Below are positions 35,845 to 50,800 of a DNA stretch of 64,000 nucleotides, piece after piece (position 1 is the stretch's first letter; each line of letters begins with the position of its first letter). This DNA comes from Fen-1058 sp964398185. Lineage in GTDB: Bacteria; Chloroflexota; Anaerolineae; Fen-1058. The translations under genes and the position numbers were made by a program. The notes under the pieces were generated by a model. The model worked only from the letters and a program-made list of their open reading frames with translations. It was not told the origin of the DNA and did no database searches. The DNA lies in contig CAYNML010000024.1 of assembly GCA_964398185.1 (NCBI GenBank), forward strand, positions 1 through 64,000, given 5' to 3'.

Positions 35845-38800
35845 GTGAAACGCACCTTTATCCAAACGTGTCTCATTTCCTGCTTGAGCTTGGCCGGTGT
35901 ATGGTTCCTGATCATGACGCCCGGCGCGCTGTCCGCCTCGGCCAATCAGGCCCTGGCGCCGCAACCGCGCAGGGCAGCGGCTCCGCTCGTTGTCCCAGTG
36001 TTGTATACCTATACCACCGGGGGACCTTACTCCCCCGACGATCAAACCTTGCTGCTGCTGCACTTTGACGGCGATGTCAGCGGGGCGCAGGGTGAAGTCG
36101 GCGTTGAAAACGGCGCCACGTTCACAACCGCCGGTCAGTATGGGGACGGGGTGATCATCGACGATGCCGACACGCTGACCTATACAATCGAAGACAATCT
36201 CGATCGGACGCGCGGCGCGATCGAGTTCTGGATCCGGCCGGCGTGGAACGGTAATGACGGACAGTCCTATACGTTCTTTGAAGCCGGCAGCGGCGACTGG
36301 TTCAATCGCCTGCGCATCATGAAAGACGGAGCCAACAACCTGCGCTTCATGGTCTGGAACGGCCATCTTGAAACGGGTGTCGGCTACAACATCGAACACT
36401 GGGTGGCGGGCGAATGGCATCACGTGGCGGTGGCGTGGGAGGGCACGGACATCGTCCTGTTCACCGACGGCGAACGACGGCAAAGTCTGGGCGCCGCCTA
36501 TTTGCCGGATGATTTAGCGGGCGCGATCTACATCGGCTCGAATCAAGCGCAGACCGAGCAAGCCCAGGCCACTCTGGATGAACTGCGGATTAGTTCCGCT
36601 CCGCGTGTTGGTCTGGACTGGCCGCCGGCTGCACCGCGTATGCACGTGCTCAGCGGCGTCGTGCGCGATGCCGCGACCGGTTGGCCGTTGTACGCCAGCC
36701 TCACGCTTAACGGGTTGGGCTACACCCGCACTACCTTTTGGAACGATCCTGTTACCGGCTATTACAGTGTCACGTTGCCCGAAGGCCGCGATTATACACT
36801 GGCGGCGACTGCGTGGATCACGGGGTATCAACCCACCGTGCAGTTTGTGGAAGAGCTGATCGCCGATCGGGTTCAGGATGCGGCGCTGGCCGCCGATCCC
36901 GGGCTATGCACCGCGCCAGGCTATGTCCTGACCGACACGTTGCACTTCGCAGATTTTGAAACCGGCAGCGACGGTTACTTCACGCGGACCATCAGCGCCA
37001 ATTCCTGGGCCTGGGGTGAACCGGCGGCCACACCCGGCCCCGGCAGCGCGCACTCAGGCAGCCAGGTCTGGGCGACCAATCTCACCGGCAACTACAACGA
37101 TTGGGAATACGGTGTGCTGACTGCTCCCGAGATTGATTTGAGTAGTTACGCCGGCGAAGATTTGACGTTGAGTTGGTGGCAATGGCTGTTCACAGAACCC
37201 AATTACGATCTGGCTCGAGTTGATGTGAGCAACGATGGCGGTAATACCTGGACTACCGCGTATGGACCGGTGATGGGGGAAACCAGTTCCAGCTGGACAC
37301 CCATCACGGTAACATTGGATTCCAGTTACGCTGTCGAAAATTTCCGGTTACGCTTCTGGCTGAGCGCCGATGATACGATTCAGTTTCCCGGCTGGTACAT
37401 CGACGACATTCAGTTGCGCACCGTCAGTGATCCGGAAACGCTCATCTATGCCGAGTCCTTCGAGAGTGATCCGGGCGGCTACACACCCGACATCAGCGGC
37501 GTGACATCATGGCAGCGGGGCGAACCGGCCACCGGGCCTGGGGCAGCGCATTCCGGGCAATATGTCTGGGCCACCAACCCTGCTGGAGACTACCTTGCCA
37601 GCGAGGATGGTCTGCTAGTTTCCCCGCCGATCAATCTTGGCAGCTACAGCGGCCAACGCCCCGTGCTGCGCTGGTGGCAATGGCTGGCAACCGAAGCTGA
37701 CCACGACTACGTCAGTGTCGATGTCAGCAGCAGCGGCGGGCAAGGGTGGGGGCGAATTTATGGCGAAGTGAGCGGCAACCTCGACACAACAGGCTGGCGG
37801 GAGCAACGCGTTGCGCTCAATACCTGGGACGCCGTCAACGATTTTCGCTTGCGTTTCCGGCTGCGCTCTGACCATACAAACGAATATCCCGGCTGGTATA
37901 TCGACGACGTGATGATCTCGGCGTGTCAACCGCAAGCAGGCGGCCTGGTCGTCGGCAATGTCTATGACGCGCACACCGGCCAAGCAGTCTCCGGAGCTGT
38001 CGTCACCAACACTCACGGCCAATCCTTTACGGCCACGGCCACACTCGATCCCGCGGTGCCGGACGCCTTCTACACGCTGTTCGCACCGGCCGGCCTTCAG
38101 CAATTCCAGGCGCAGGGTGACAGCGCAACCTATCAAGCACCGGATGCGCGCACCGTGAACGTAGTCAACGGCGGCGTCGTGCAGCAGGACTTCACCCTCG
38201 TGCCATACCTGTTTGAGATTGACGGCTATGTGCGCGACGACCTCACCGGCTGGCCGTTGTACGCCCAGATCGACATCGGCAGCGACGCCGGACCGGTCAC
38301 CACCACCTGGACCAATCCGTTCGACGGGTATTACGCGGTGGAGCTGTATCCGAACGTGACATATACCTTCACGATCTCCGCCTGGGTCATGGGTTACCAG
38401 CCGCTCACCACCACGCTTGGCCCGTTAACGGCCAGCGGTTCTGAATCGTTTTATCTCAACGCCGATCTCGCCGCCTGCACGGCGCCCGGCTACTTTGATA
38501 CCGGCGACTGCGAACCGCAGATCGGCGGCTTCTTGATTGGTCAGACTTATCACGCAGCCACCGGCGAACCGCTGCCCAACGTCATCGTCGCCAACAGCCA
38601 GGGCAACGTCTTCACCTCTGCACCAACCGCTGACCCCGACCTGGAAGATGCGTTCTACGTCCTCTTTGCGCCCGCAGGCCTTCAAACATTCACTGCCACA
38701 CATCCTGCGTATGGTCTGTCTGATGTCACATATCGTTACATCTATAACGCTAGTGTTCACTGGGGGGGCTTCTATCTCAGCGGGCAGCAGGTGATCTCCG

Positions 38801-41800
38801 GCTTCGTCACGGACGCAATGGCGGGCTGGCCGCTCTATGCCAGCGTGTCAATCAGCTCGACGGTCGATCAACAAACGATTTGGACCGATCCGGTTACCGG
38901 GTTCTACAGCGTGACCCTGGATGCGGGCGTGACTTACACGCTGCAGGCCGAGGCGTGGAGCGCAGGATATCTACCCGTCACCCGATCGGTCTTTCTGCTG
39001 CCCGCCGGACACACTGAAAACTTTGCGCTGCACGCCGATCTGGACACCTGCTCTGCGCCGGGCTACACGCCGACAGACGGCTGCCACGTGCAGGCTGGCG
39101 GATTAATCGTGGGCGCCGTCACCGATGCGCGCAACAGCCAGCCGCTCCCCGGCGCAGTCATCCGCGGCGAGGCCGGTTACACCACCACTGCCGCCCTGAC
39201 GCCGGGTGACAACATCGACGGCGCTTTCTACGCGCTCTTCTCACCGGTCGGCACGCAGTCCTTCACCGCCACTTACGCCAACGGCTACACCATGAGTGCG
39301 GCGCACACGGCAACCATCATCCTGAGCAGCACCGTTCGGCGGGACTTTGATCTGGTGTTGGAAACGCAGGTCGTATCAGGCACGGTGACAGATGCCGTCA
39401 CCGGCTGGCCGCTCTACGCGCACCTGCAGATCAACAGCCCCGATGGCGCACGCACCGTCTGGACTGATCCGACCACCGGCGCCTATAGCGTAACCTTAGC
39501 CAGGGCTGTCAGCCATACTTTCACTCTCAGCGCCTGGGTCAACGGTTATATGCCGCGCACCTACAACAGCAGTGTACTCACCAGCGATCTCACCGTTCCG
39601 CTGACCTTGACGACCGATCTGACAGCGTGCGTTGCTCCCGGCTATCAGGGCAATTTCTACTTTGAAGGCTTTGAAGTGGATAACGGCGGCTATACGGTGC
39701 TGCCCGCCACCAAGACTTCGTGGCAGTGGGGCGTGCCTTACAACGGATTTGGCGCCGGTGTCGCCCACTCCGGCAGCCATGTCTGGGCCACCGAACTGGA
39801 CAACTTCTTCGATTTTTATGAAGACGGCTACCTTGTCTCACCCAACATCGATTTGAGCCTGCACGCCGGACAGCCCATCACCGTAACTTGGTGGCATTGG
39901 CTGCAGACTGGCAATAGCGGCGATCTGGTCAGCGCGCAGGTCAGCAACAACGGCGGCAGCACGTGGACGACCGTCTATGGTGAAACGTCCGTAGCCAGTC
40001 CGTATAGCTGGGCACAACAGCAGGTGAATCTCAGCGCGTCCTATGCGGTGTCCAACTTCCGGCTGCGTTTCCGCTTCCGTACAGACGGCGTCAACAATGC
40101 AGCTGGCTGGTACATTGACGACATCGCCATCTATGGAACAGCCCCTCGAACCTGCGTACCCCAAGCCGGCGGCCTGATTGTAGGCAATGCCTACGATGCC
40201 AATACCGGGGCGCCCCTGAACAACAGCCGCGTGACACCGGCCAACGGCGACAGCGCGCTCACCCGCGCGACCGCTGATCCTGCTATCGACGATGCGCTTT
40301 ACATTCTCTTCGCACCGGTCGGCACACAACCGCTCACCGTCACGCGCAGCAACTACGCAACGCAGATCGCCACGCCGACCATGACGGCCAATGCCGTGAT
40401 CACGCAGCACTTCAACTTGCCGGCCGGGCGTGCCGTGCGCACACCCGCCACGCTGAGCGTGACCCAGGAACTGGGGGTGGCCGCCGCCGCCGCCCTGCTG
40501 GTCACCAACACCGGCAGTGCGCCGCTCAACTTCTCAGTGCTGGAGTATCTCAATCCCACCCCGGCCGCGACTGGCGCCCAGGGGTATAGCTGGTACACCA
40601 CAACCTATCAATGGATCGATGCCACGGCAGGCATGACGTTGTCCCTGAGCGGCGAAGATGAAGCAAATCTCGATCTGCCATTCAATTTTCCGTTTTTCTA
40701 CGCCGCGACCAATCGGATACGGATAGGCAACAACGGCGCGGCCGTTTTCTTTCAACCAGAAGGCGAGATCGCCGCGGCGAATGCCGCCTTGAACAGCCTC
40801 GCGACCAACTACTTCCTGGCGCCCTTCTGGGACGACCTGGGCAGCAACACAGCCGGCCGGCTGTACTGGCTGACAGGCGGCACGGCGCCCAACCGGTACG
40901 TCGTCATCGAATGGTACAACCGGCCACACGCGCTTGGCGGCGGCGGCGTCACGTTTGAGATGGTGCTCTATGAAAACGGCAACCTCCTGTTCCAATATCA
41001 GGATGTCGATTTCGGCCATGCGACTTACAACAACGGCGCCAGCGCCACCGTCGGTATTCGCGGCGGCGGAACACCCGAGATATTGCAGTATTCGTACAAT
41101 ACGTCCTCACTCGCCAACGGCTTAGCCATCTGCTACCGGCGCGCGAATCAACTGCCCTGTGCCCCGATCGATGCAGCGTGGCTGGCGGCCACCCCCGTTT
41201 CAGCGCCGCTCGCGATCAGCGGCACCCAGCCGATTGCGCTGCTCATCGACGCCGCACCGCTTACCGCCACCGGATCATACACGGCCTGGCTGCGCTTCGA
41301 TCACAACACGCCTTACGCCATCGATGATGTCCGCGTCAATTTACAGGTCCTCTCGCGCAGCTTGCAGCTGGAACCGGTCACCACTACCGTGTATGCCGAT
41401 CCCGGCACAGTCGCTACCCACACCCTGCGCGTGCGTAACGTCGGCGCGATCTCCAAGACTTTTGAATTGACCGCCACCGGCGGCAGCTGGGCCATTCAAT
41501 TCCCCTCGCAAACGACGCTTTTGCCGGGCAGCAGCAGCGATCTGATCGTGGGCGTCACCGTGCCGCCGGCCGCGCCGCTCTACATCACCGATGTGGTCAC
41601 CCTGAGCGCCCGTTCGCTGGATGGCGCTTCGCGCTCCATGACTGCGCCGCTTACCACCATTCGCGCGGTACACAGCGCCACCGTGCAGTCACCCGCGACA
41701 GCGCAATTTGGCTGGCCGGGCAGCGTGGTCTCTTACTCATTGAATATACGCAACACCGGTAACGTGACCGAGGTGTTCACGTTGACACCTGCCGGCCAGG

Positions 41801-44800
41801 TGTGGACGACCACGCTCACGCCCGCGTCCGAGATGTTGCCGCCCGGTGCACAGAGCACGGTCTTGGCCACCGTTGAGATTCCCGTTGACGCGCTGGGCGG
41901 ACCGACGGCTGTGGCGACAGTCACCACAGCTTATCTGTCGGGCATGACGCCCATCGCTTTGAACACCACGGTGTTGAGCACCACGGCCATCCATCATCAA
42001 CCGGTGCTGGAACCGCCCGCACAAATGAAGGAAAATCCGGCGGGCAGCGTGTGGTCGATCACGTACACCCTGAGCCTCAGCAATGCGGGCAATCAGACTG
42101 ACACCTTCGCGCTCACAACCGCCAGCGATTGGGCTGTCGATGCTCCGACGATGCTCGGTCCCCTGGCGCCCTTGTCTGCAACGAACTTCAGTGTGACAGT
42201 CACTGTGCCCATGACGGCTCCGCATGGTACCAGCCACACGGCCATCGTCACGGCCACTTCGCAGGGCGACAGCAGCCGATCGGATGCCGCTGAGCTAATC
42301 GGGGTGGCGCACACCGATTGGATCATCACCAACACCCTGCTCCTGCCCGCGGGCAGCTATCACTTCAACACGCTAACCGTCATGCCTGGCGGCGATTTGC
42401 GCTTACAGAGCAATCCCACTTCAGGCGCAGGCGTCACCATTACCGCGCAGAATGTCACCATCCATCCCGGCGGATCGATCACGGCCAACGGTCTGGGCTA
42501 TCCCAGTCAACAAGGACCGGGGGCGGGCAACTCGGCTGGTTGGACTCACGGTCCAGGCGGCGGAGCTTACGGCGGCTGGGCGGGAAGCGGCAACGCGGCG
42601 GCAGGTGGCTCGCCATACGGTTCAGTGAAGAATCCCCATCAAGCAGGCAGCGGCGGCGGCGCAGGCAACGGTCTGGCGGGTGGCGCCGGTGGTGGCGCTA
42701 TTCATCTGATCGTTGGTGAGGCGCTGGTGATCAGCGGGACACTCTCCGCCAATGGTAATTCTGGATCATCTTCAACCTTCGATGCCAGCGGCGGCGGCTC
42801 AGGCGGCAGCCTGTGGATTGAAGCGAACACGTTAAGGGGAGATGGACTGCTGCGTGCCAACGGCGGAAATGGCGGGGCGACAGGCTCCTATGCACGCGCA
42901 GGCGGCGGATCCGGTGGACGCATTGCTGTTCATTATCAAACTTCAACTTTCAACGGCAGCTATCAGGCGCTGGGCGGAAGCTCGAGTTCACAGTATGGCG
43001 GGCCGGGGACCGTGTATCTGCACGGATCCAGCGGCAACGGCCAATTGCAGATCGACAATGGCGGCGTCAACTCACTCAGCGCCGGACTGCTGCCGGACGC
43101 ATACGAATTTGAGCGCATCATCCAGACACGTTTCGGCCATGGACGCGTCTTGAGCACAACCTCAGTTGTGACAATCAGCAATGAAACCCTGCAAGGCGAT
43201 GGAACCTCGACCCTGACCAGTGAAGGCGTGATCGTTGCGCCGACAGAATTCAGCATCAGCGGCACGCTGCTGGCCGTGCAAGGCGACTTGCGTGGAGTGC
43301 AAGCGATCACCACCACCGGCAGTGGCGGACTGGAACTGTATGCGCACACCCCCTGGCGTACGGGGGAGTACACTTTCACGAACATGAGTGTAGGCGCCGG
43401 GACAGTTCTGCGTCTGGTCTCAGCCGATAATGGCAATGCCAACTATAGCGACGATTACGGCGTGACCCTGTATGCCGCTCACGTTTCCATTGCACACGGC
43501 GGTCAAGTAACAGCCGACGCGCGCGGTTATGCGCAGGCCAGTGGGCCGGGTGCAGGCAGCAGCGCCGCGTGGACCCATGGACCGGGTGGCGGGGCCTATG
43601 GCGGCTGGGCCGGAAATGGCAATACTGCCCCAGGCGGATCGCCATACGGCGGAGTTCTCCAGCCTGCGCGGTTAGGGAGCGGCGGCGGCAGTGGCAACGG
43701 CACAGCCGGCGGCGCAGGCGGTGGCGCCATACACCTGAGCATCAGCGATACCTTGATCGTCAATGGCACATTGGCGGCTGATGGCGGCGCGGGAGCCACA
43801 TCCACTTTTGATGCCGGCGGCGGCGGCTCAGGCGGCAGCCTGTGGATTGAAGCCGGAAGGGTGCAAGGCCAGGGCATTATCCGCGCGAATGGGGGCAGCG
43901 GCGGCGCCACAGGTTCTTATGCGCGCGCCGGAGGTGGATCAGGCGGACGGATTGGCCTCTACTATCAAACCTCCATCTTTACGGGTTCGCTCCAGGCCCG
44001 AGGCGGTGCTTCGGCGGCGCAATACGGTGGCCCTGGAACAATCTATTTGAAGGGGCCAACGGGAGCAGGGGTACTCCAAGTCGACAATGCCGGCACAAAT
44101 GGTCAGAGCGCCGCACTGCTCCCCGGCGCGTACCAATTCGATCAAGTGCAGCTCACCAACTACGGCCATCTCACCGTGCAGGGCGATCTCACTTTGACGG
44201 CGAATGTCTTGCAAGGCCACAGTAACTCGCGCTTGACGGTGACGGGCACCCTCACCGCCACGGAAGCCAGCACCTTCCAGAACGCGGCCATTGTTGTTCC
44301 AGGTCTTCTGGTCGTGTCTGACACCTTGCGCGTCTACACCACCACGGTCGATGTGCCCGGCCAGCTAATCGGAGCCAGCGATCTCCTCATCGATCAGCGT
44401 GGGCGCGTGCTGCTATATGCTCAATCCTATCCCAGCGGCACGCTGGCGCTGGATGCCGTCGATGTTAGCAGCGGTACGCTGACGTTGATCGCCCACGACA
44501 ACGGCAATACCACTTACACCGACGATACCGGTTTCACGCTGGCTGCCCGCACGATCAGTGTGGGCGTGAACAGCCTGATCGAAGCGAACGGTCAAGGCTA
44601 TGGCACGCAGCGCGGCCCCGGTGCGCACCACAACGGATCGAGTCACGGCGGTTATGGCGGCGGTGCGGCGCCAACCTATGGGTTGGTCTATTCTCCGACG
44701 ATGTTGGGCTCGAGCGGCGATAACGGACGTGGCGGCGGCGCACTGCATGCGATCGTCACCGAGACGTTGACGCTGAACGGTCAACTGCAGGCCAACGGCC

Positions 44801-47800
44801 TGGCCGACGGCAGCGGCGGCTCGATCTGGATCGAAACGCCGGTGTTGACCGGCACAGCGAGTGGTCGCGTGCAAGCCAACGGCGGCAGTGAAGCCGGCGG
44901 CGGCGGCCGTATCGCTTTGTATGCCACCGACTTCAACGGCTTTGCGGGCAGTCTGGCAGCCAGCTTCGGCGGCGGTGTGTGTCCGCTGAATCCCGTCACA
45001 TACTGCGACGGCACGATCTATCTCAACAGCGTCGATCCCTTCGCCTCCACCGTTGAAGCTCAGCCCACCTCGGTGGTTGCGAATGGCGTTGGGGCCAGCA
45101 TCATCACGGTGACCTTAAAGAATGTCACCGGTTATCCGGTGGCCAATCAAGCAGTGCAGCTGCTGGTGTTACCGGCCGCCGGGACGCAGATCGGCGGACA
45201 ACCAGCCACTGGCAGTTACCTGACCATCGGCACGTCCAATCTCAGCGGCACGGTGACCACGACGCTGACGGCTACCACGGCCGGACTGCGCGGCATCGGC
45301 GCGCGCGCTGCCAACGGCGCCACAATCTATCAAACCGCGCTGGTGACGTTCACCAACGGCACGGTCAGCCCCGCCCAATCGCGCATCGACCTCATCGGCA
45401 ACGCTACCGCCGCCGCCGATGGATCGGCGGCAGTCAATGTGCGCATCACCGCGCGCGATGCGTTCAGCAACCCTGTCAGCGGCGCGATCGTGATCCTGAC
45501 CTCTACCGCCCCGATCAATCTCAATCACCCCGTCGCTCCGACTGATCTCAACGGCCAGACGACGGGCAGCGTTACCAGCACGGTCAGCGGCCCGGCCGTC
45601 GTCGGGGCCATCATCGACGGCGTACTGATCAGCAATACGATCACCGCTAACTTCATCGGCGCCGATCTGGCCGTCACCAAGGTTGGCCCGGCAGAAGCCA
45701 CCCCGGGCTTCACCGTCACCTATGAGTTGAATGTCAGCAATCAAGGCCAACTCGCAGCCACGAACGTTGTGCTGACGGATACGCTGTCGCCCTATCTCAG
45801 TTTCATCACGCAGACCAGTCCCTATTCCTTCACGCAGCTGGGCCATGCTGTGATCTGGCAGGTCGGCGTCCTGTCGCCGGGCCAACAAAGCGCGCTGCAA
45901 CTGCAAGCGTTGGTCATCACCAGTACGCCCCACTACACGCCCGTTGCCAATCTGGCGGCAGTCCACACGGCGACGACGGAACACAACCTGGCGAATAACA
46001 CCGCACAGACCACGGCTTCGACCATTCCACCGACGCCGCGCCTGACCGTCTCGCCTGCCGCGCCGACGCTCATCGTGGATCGCGGCAGCACGACGACATT
46101 GACGGTGACCATTCGCAATGCTGGCACCGCACCGCTGACCAACGTCGTCGTCAATCCGCCACCGCACATCAACTGGGTCACCGTGGCCGATGGAGTAGTC
46201 GGCGATATGCCGCCCGGCCAGGTGATCACGGTTGTGCTGCAAGCCGATGCCACCGCTCTGCCGCCCGCCGGTTACTACCGCGACTTCGTGCGCGTTACCA
46301 GCGATAACGGCGGACAACGGCCTATCGCGCTGACGGTGCTGGTGAGTGAGGCCAGCCGCGAGGTCGTGATCACCGTGGTCAACAACGGCGCGCAGCGTGT
46401 GCCTCACGCCGCGGCCCTCATCGATCGTCCGATTCTCGTTGTGACGGAAGGCGTCAGCGGCGTGGAACATGAGTATCAGCGCACGGCGGCTAATGAGACC
46501 GGCGTATTCACGCTGACCCAGCAGCAAGCGGGGTCGTTCGACTACACGCTCACCGCACCCGGCCACCAAACCGCGAATGGCTCAGTGACGGTGGTCGAGG
46601 GATCAGGCCCGCAGCAGGTCACGTTGATCATGACGGCCACCCCATCGGTGATCTTTACACCGGCCGAGCCGCAGTTGAACGTCGCGCCGGGCGAGGCCGC
46701 GCAGTTGGAAGTGCGCGCGCAAAACGCCGGGGTGCTGCCGTTGACCAACGTTGTCCTGACGTCGACCGGTTCGATCACATGGACGTATCTGGGCCAGGCC
46801 GGTGACGCCGTCTCGCTCGCACCCGGCCAATCCTTCACGCTCACCATCAACGCCACCCCGCCGGAAGACGCCACCCCGGCCATCTACCAGGACGTGATCG
46901 GCCTCAGCGCCGACGGCGGCTTCACCAGGCTGTTGCCGTACGCGGTGCGCGTGTCGCACAGCGCCGTGCGCGCGCTGGAAGTCACCGTCGTCGATGTGGA
47001 AGGCAATCCGGTCCGGCAGGCCGACGTGCAGCTGGTGGCGCAGCAGAGCACGTTGATCATCAGCGGCGCCAACACCAGCACACAGCGCGAGAGCTATCTC
47101 GGCCTGACGGATAACAACGGTCAGCACGTCTTCCCCAACCTGCCGCTGGGCGACTATCACTACGATGTCGGCGTGCAGGGTTATCAAGCGGCCACCGGCG
47201 CGCTCGAGGTGATCGCCGGGACGGGCGTGCAGACGCACACCATCCACGTCCCGCAGCCTGCGTTGTCGATCAACTGGTCCGTGGAGCCGACGCCGTTCGA
47301 GGATGTGTACACGGCCACGCTCAGCCTGGTCTTCGATCCGAACATCGTCAAGCCCAACCTGGGCTGTGCGCCGCTGGAAGCATGTTTCAGTCATACGAAT
47401 AACATCCTGGAAATCCACAACTTCTATCCGGTCACCATCACCAACGCCGAGATTGAGATCACCTTCGACTGCGAAGTGTTCTACAACCCCATTCTGGGCG
47501 ACATTCCGCCGAACGCGACGGTGCCCGTGACGCTGACTTTTGGCACAGGCTGCTGCACCGGCACGGTGCCCTGCTCGGAACCGGCCAAGCGGCACGCCGG
47601 ACAAGTACATCTGACCGGCGAATATAACCACTTGATGCGCGCGTCCATGTACAACATCAGCGCGGTGCAGCCGCCCAGCCAGATGACGCCCGGCAGCCTG
47701 TACACCGTGCCGCTGCATCTGGTGAACGAAGGCTTCCCGGCTGATGGCAATCTGTTGGGCGATCCGCTGCCGATCGAGAATATTCACCTGAACCAGCCGC

Positions 47801-50800
47801 CGGTGCTGACCTTCATCACCGTCTCGCCCACGCACATCTCAAGCCTGGCCGTCGGCGCGGAAGCCGACATCGAACTGCAGGTGGAAGTGCCGCAGTGGCT
47901 GCCGCAGGGCGTGTACGCCGACGCGATCGTGATCACTTCGACCGACGGCATCTCGACGGTGCTCGAAATTCTGGCCGAGATGTCCGCCGACGGCCTGACG
48001 ATCGAGACGCAGTTTGTCACACCGCTCCGTCCGGGTGAAGAACCGCCGGGCGGCGGCCACCCCGGCGGCGGACAACCACTCGTTCCGCCGTGGTGGCAGC
48101 CGCCGCAATACCCGGAAGAGAACGAGCCGATCGAGATGACGTTCAACTTCTCGCGGGTCTGCTGTCGCGATTGCCCGAAGGATCCGGTCTACACGTGGGG
48201 GCGCGTCGGCGGCACGCTGGTCGTGCAAGCCTACGGCGGCGGCTGGCATTACACGCCGCACTTCAAAGGCGGGCTGGTCTATCTGGAGATCGTGCAGCGC
48301 ATCTCGCTGGAACGGGAAGCCTTCACGGCCAAGATGATGTTGTCCCACGCCGGCGGCTTGCCGGTGGAAGACATCAACGTAGACATTCTTGTCACCGACG
48401 ACGACGGGCTGTCGTGGATCGTCGAGCCGGGGCAAGGCGTGGGCGGCTTCCTGATCACGCCGACGATTCCCACAACCCTCACGAACATGGTGTCCGGCAC
48501 TCAGCAAGCCGCCATGTGGACCCTGGTGCCTGACGGCCTGAACATCACCGAACCCCAGGGGCGCAAGTTCTACGTGCAAGCGTTCATGAGCTACAAGGTA
48601 AACGGCGTCACCTACAACTTCGAGACGCAGCGCGAGACGATCACGGTGATGCCGCAGCCCTTCGTCTTGATCGACTACTTCATCCCGCGCTACGTCTGGG
48701 CCAACGAGCCGTTCAAGATCTGGATCATGGCCACCAACCTCGGCTGGGGAGCGGCCAAGAATTTGAAAGTTGACAGCGCGCAACCCCGCATCGTGCGCAA
48801 CGACTCCGGCCTGCCGATCAATTTCGAGATCATCAGCGATCTGCTCGTCAACTTCGGCACGCTGGCGCCGGGCCAGACCGAGACGCGCTTCTGGTCGGTG
48901 GTCGCCAATCACGATGGGACCTTCATCGACTTCAAGGTCGCCTGTACGCACGCCAACTATCGCGGCCTGCCGCTGTCCGATCTGATCTGGTGCAACCCGC
49001 GCGGCAACTACCTGGAAAATCCGCCGCCCAACTGGGCCAAGGAAGATCAATGCCTGGTCAGCAATACGCAGGGCTACAGTGAAGATCCGGTCAGCACGCT
49101 GAGCGGCAACTTCACCTACAACACCACCGATGTGTCCATTCCCACCTGGGGCGATCCGCTAATGCTGGAGCGTTCGTACAATGCGCTCGACGTCGGCGAT
49201 GGACCGTTCGGGCCGGGCTGGACGCACAACTACAACTCCTCTCTCACCTACCGCAGCTTCATGCCCATCAGCGGCGGGGCGCCGGTCACGACGCCGCTGA
49301 ATACCATGCAGATGAAGGCCCCGCGCGGTTCGCTGCTGTTCTTCAAACTGAACCCCGACGATTCCTTCACCGCCATGCCGGGCGTCAAAGGCACACTGAC
49401 GCGCACGCTGGGCACCTATACCGTGACGCTGCCCGATCAGCGCAAGTTCGTCTACAACGCCGATCAGTGGCTGACCCAACAGATCGATCCCAACGGCAAT
49501 GCCCTGACCTTGACGTACGATGGGCAGGAACGATTGACGCACATTACCGATCCAGCCGGGCGGTCGTTGAGCTTCGTCTACGACGATAACGATCACATCG
49601 TGCAGATGACGGATCCGCTCAATCGGGTCACGCAGTACGGTTACGATGCGGCGGGCTACCTCACCACCGTCACCGACACGCTGGGCCTGGTGACGCGCAT
49701 GACGTACGTCAGCAGCTACGGCATGCGCCGCCTGCAAAACATCATCGATCCCAACGGCCACCTCGTCGTCACCAACCACTACGACACGCGCGGGCGCGTC
49801 GTGCGCCAGCTGGACGGCGCGGGTCACGAAACGCGCTTCACCTACGGCAACCAGGTCACCACCATGATCGGCCCGCGCGGCGACGCCACGCAGGACTACT
49901 ACGACAACGAAGGCCGCCTGATCAAGCGCGTCGATGCGCTGGGCTACACCGAGCTGTACGAATACGACAGCAACAACAACCGCACCGCCTACACCGACAA
50001 GAACGGCCGCCGCTCGCAGTTTGTGTGGGACGGTCCCGGCTGCAACATGAGCGCCGTGATCGATCCGGCGGGCAACACCACGCAGTTCACCTACGATGAG
50101 CGCAACCGGCCCACCAGCCAGATCGATGCCTTGGGCCACACCCTGCGCTTCACCTACGGCCCCTACCTGGACCCGATCGCCGTAACCGATCCGCTGAGCC
50201 GCACCACAGTGCGCGCCTACGGCGGCCACGGTGAACTGCTGAGTGAGACCGATGCGGCCAATCGCAGCACGGCGTATGGCTACGATCTCTACGGCAACCA
50301 GACCGTGATCACCAATCCGTTGGGGTATGCGCGGCGCATGGACTACGATGCCGGCGGGCGCGTGCTGCACACCACCGATGAGCTGGGCCGCGTCACCACG
50401 TTGGTCTATGACGCCGCCGATCGGTTATTGCAAGCCACCGGGCCAACCGGCCTGAGCGTCTTCTATGAATACGACGGTGTGGGCCAGCAGACGGTCGTCA
50501 CCGACACGCTGGGCCGCGTCACACGCTTCGGCTACGATGTGCTCAATCGGCCGGTAACCATCACGGCCAGCTACCAGGACGGCGTCTTCGATCCGGCGCG
50601 ACCCGACGAGGACCTCATCACCCTCAAGCGCTTCGACGCGGCCGGTAACCTGATCGCCGAAACCGACGAACTGGGCCGCGTGACGCGCTACGGCTACGAC
50701 CTGCTCAACCGCCTGATCACCACCACCAATCCGCTGGGCTACACGCAGATCTACACCTACGACGGCGTGGGCAACCGCCTGGCCGCAACGGATGCCGCCG

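Noticed and set aside
45169..50370. Several 400-470-codon minus-strand frames under the giant gene
   Set aside because: All mirror the + strand coding frame, have low-complexity Arg/Gly/Val composition and repeat exactly where the domains repeat. They are shadows.
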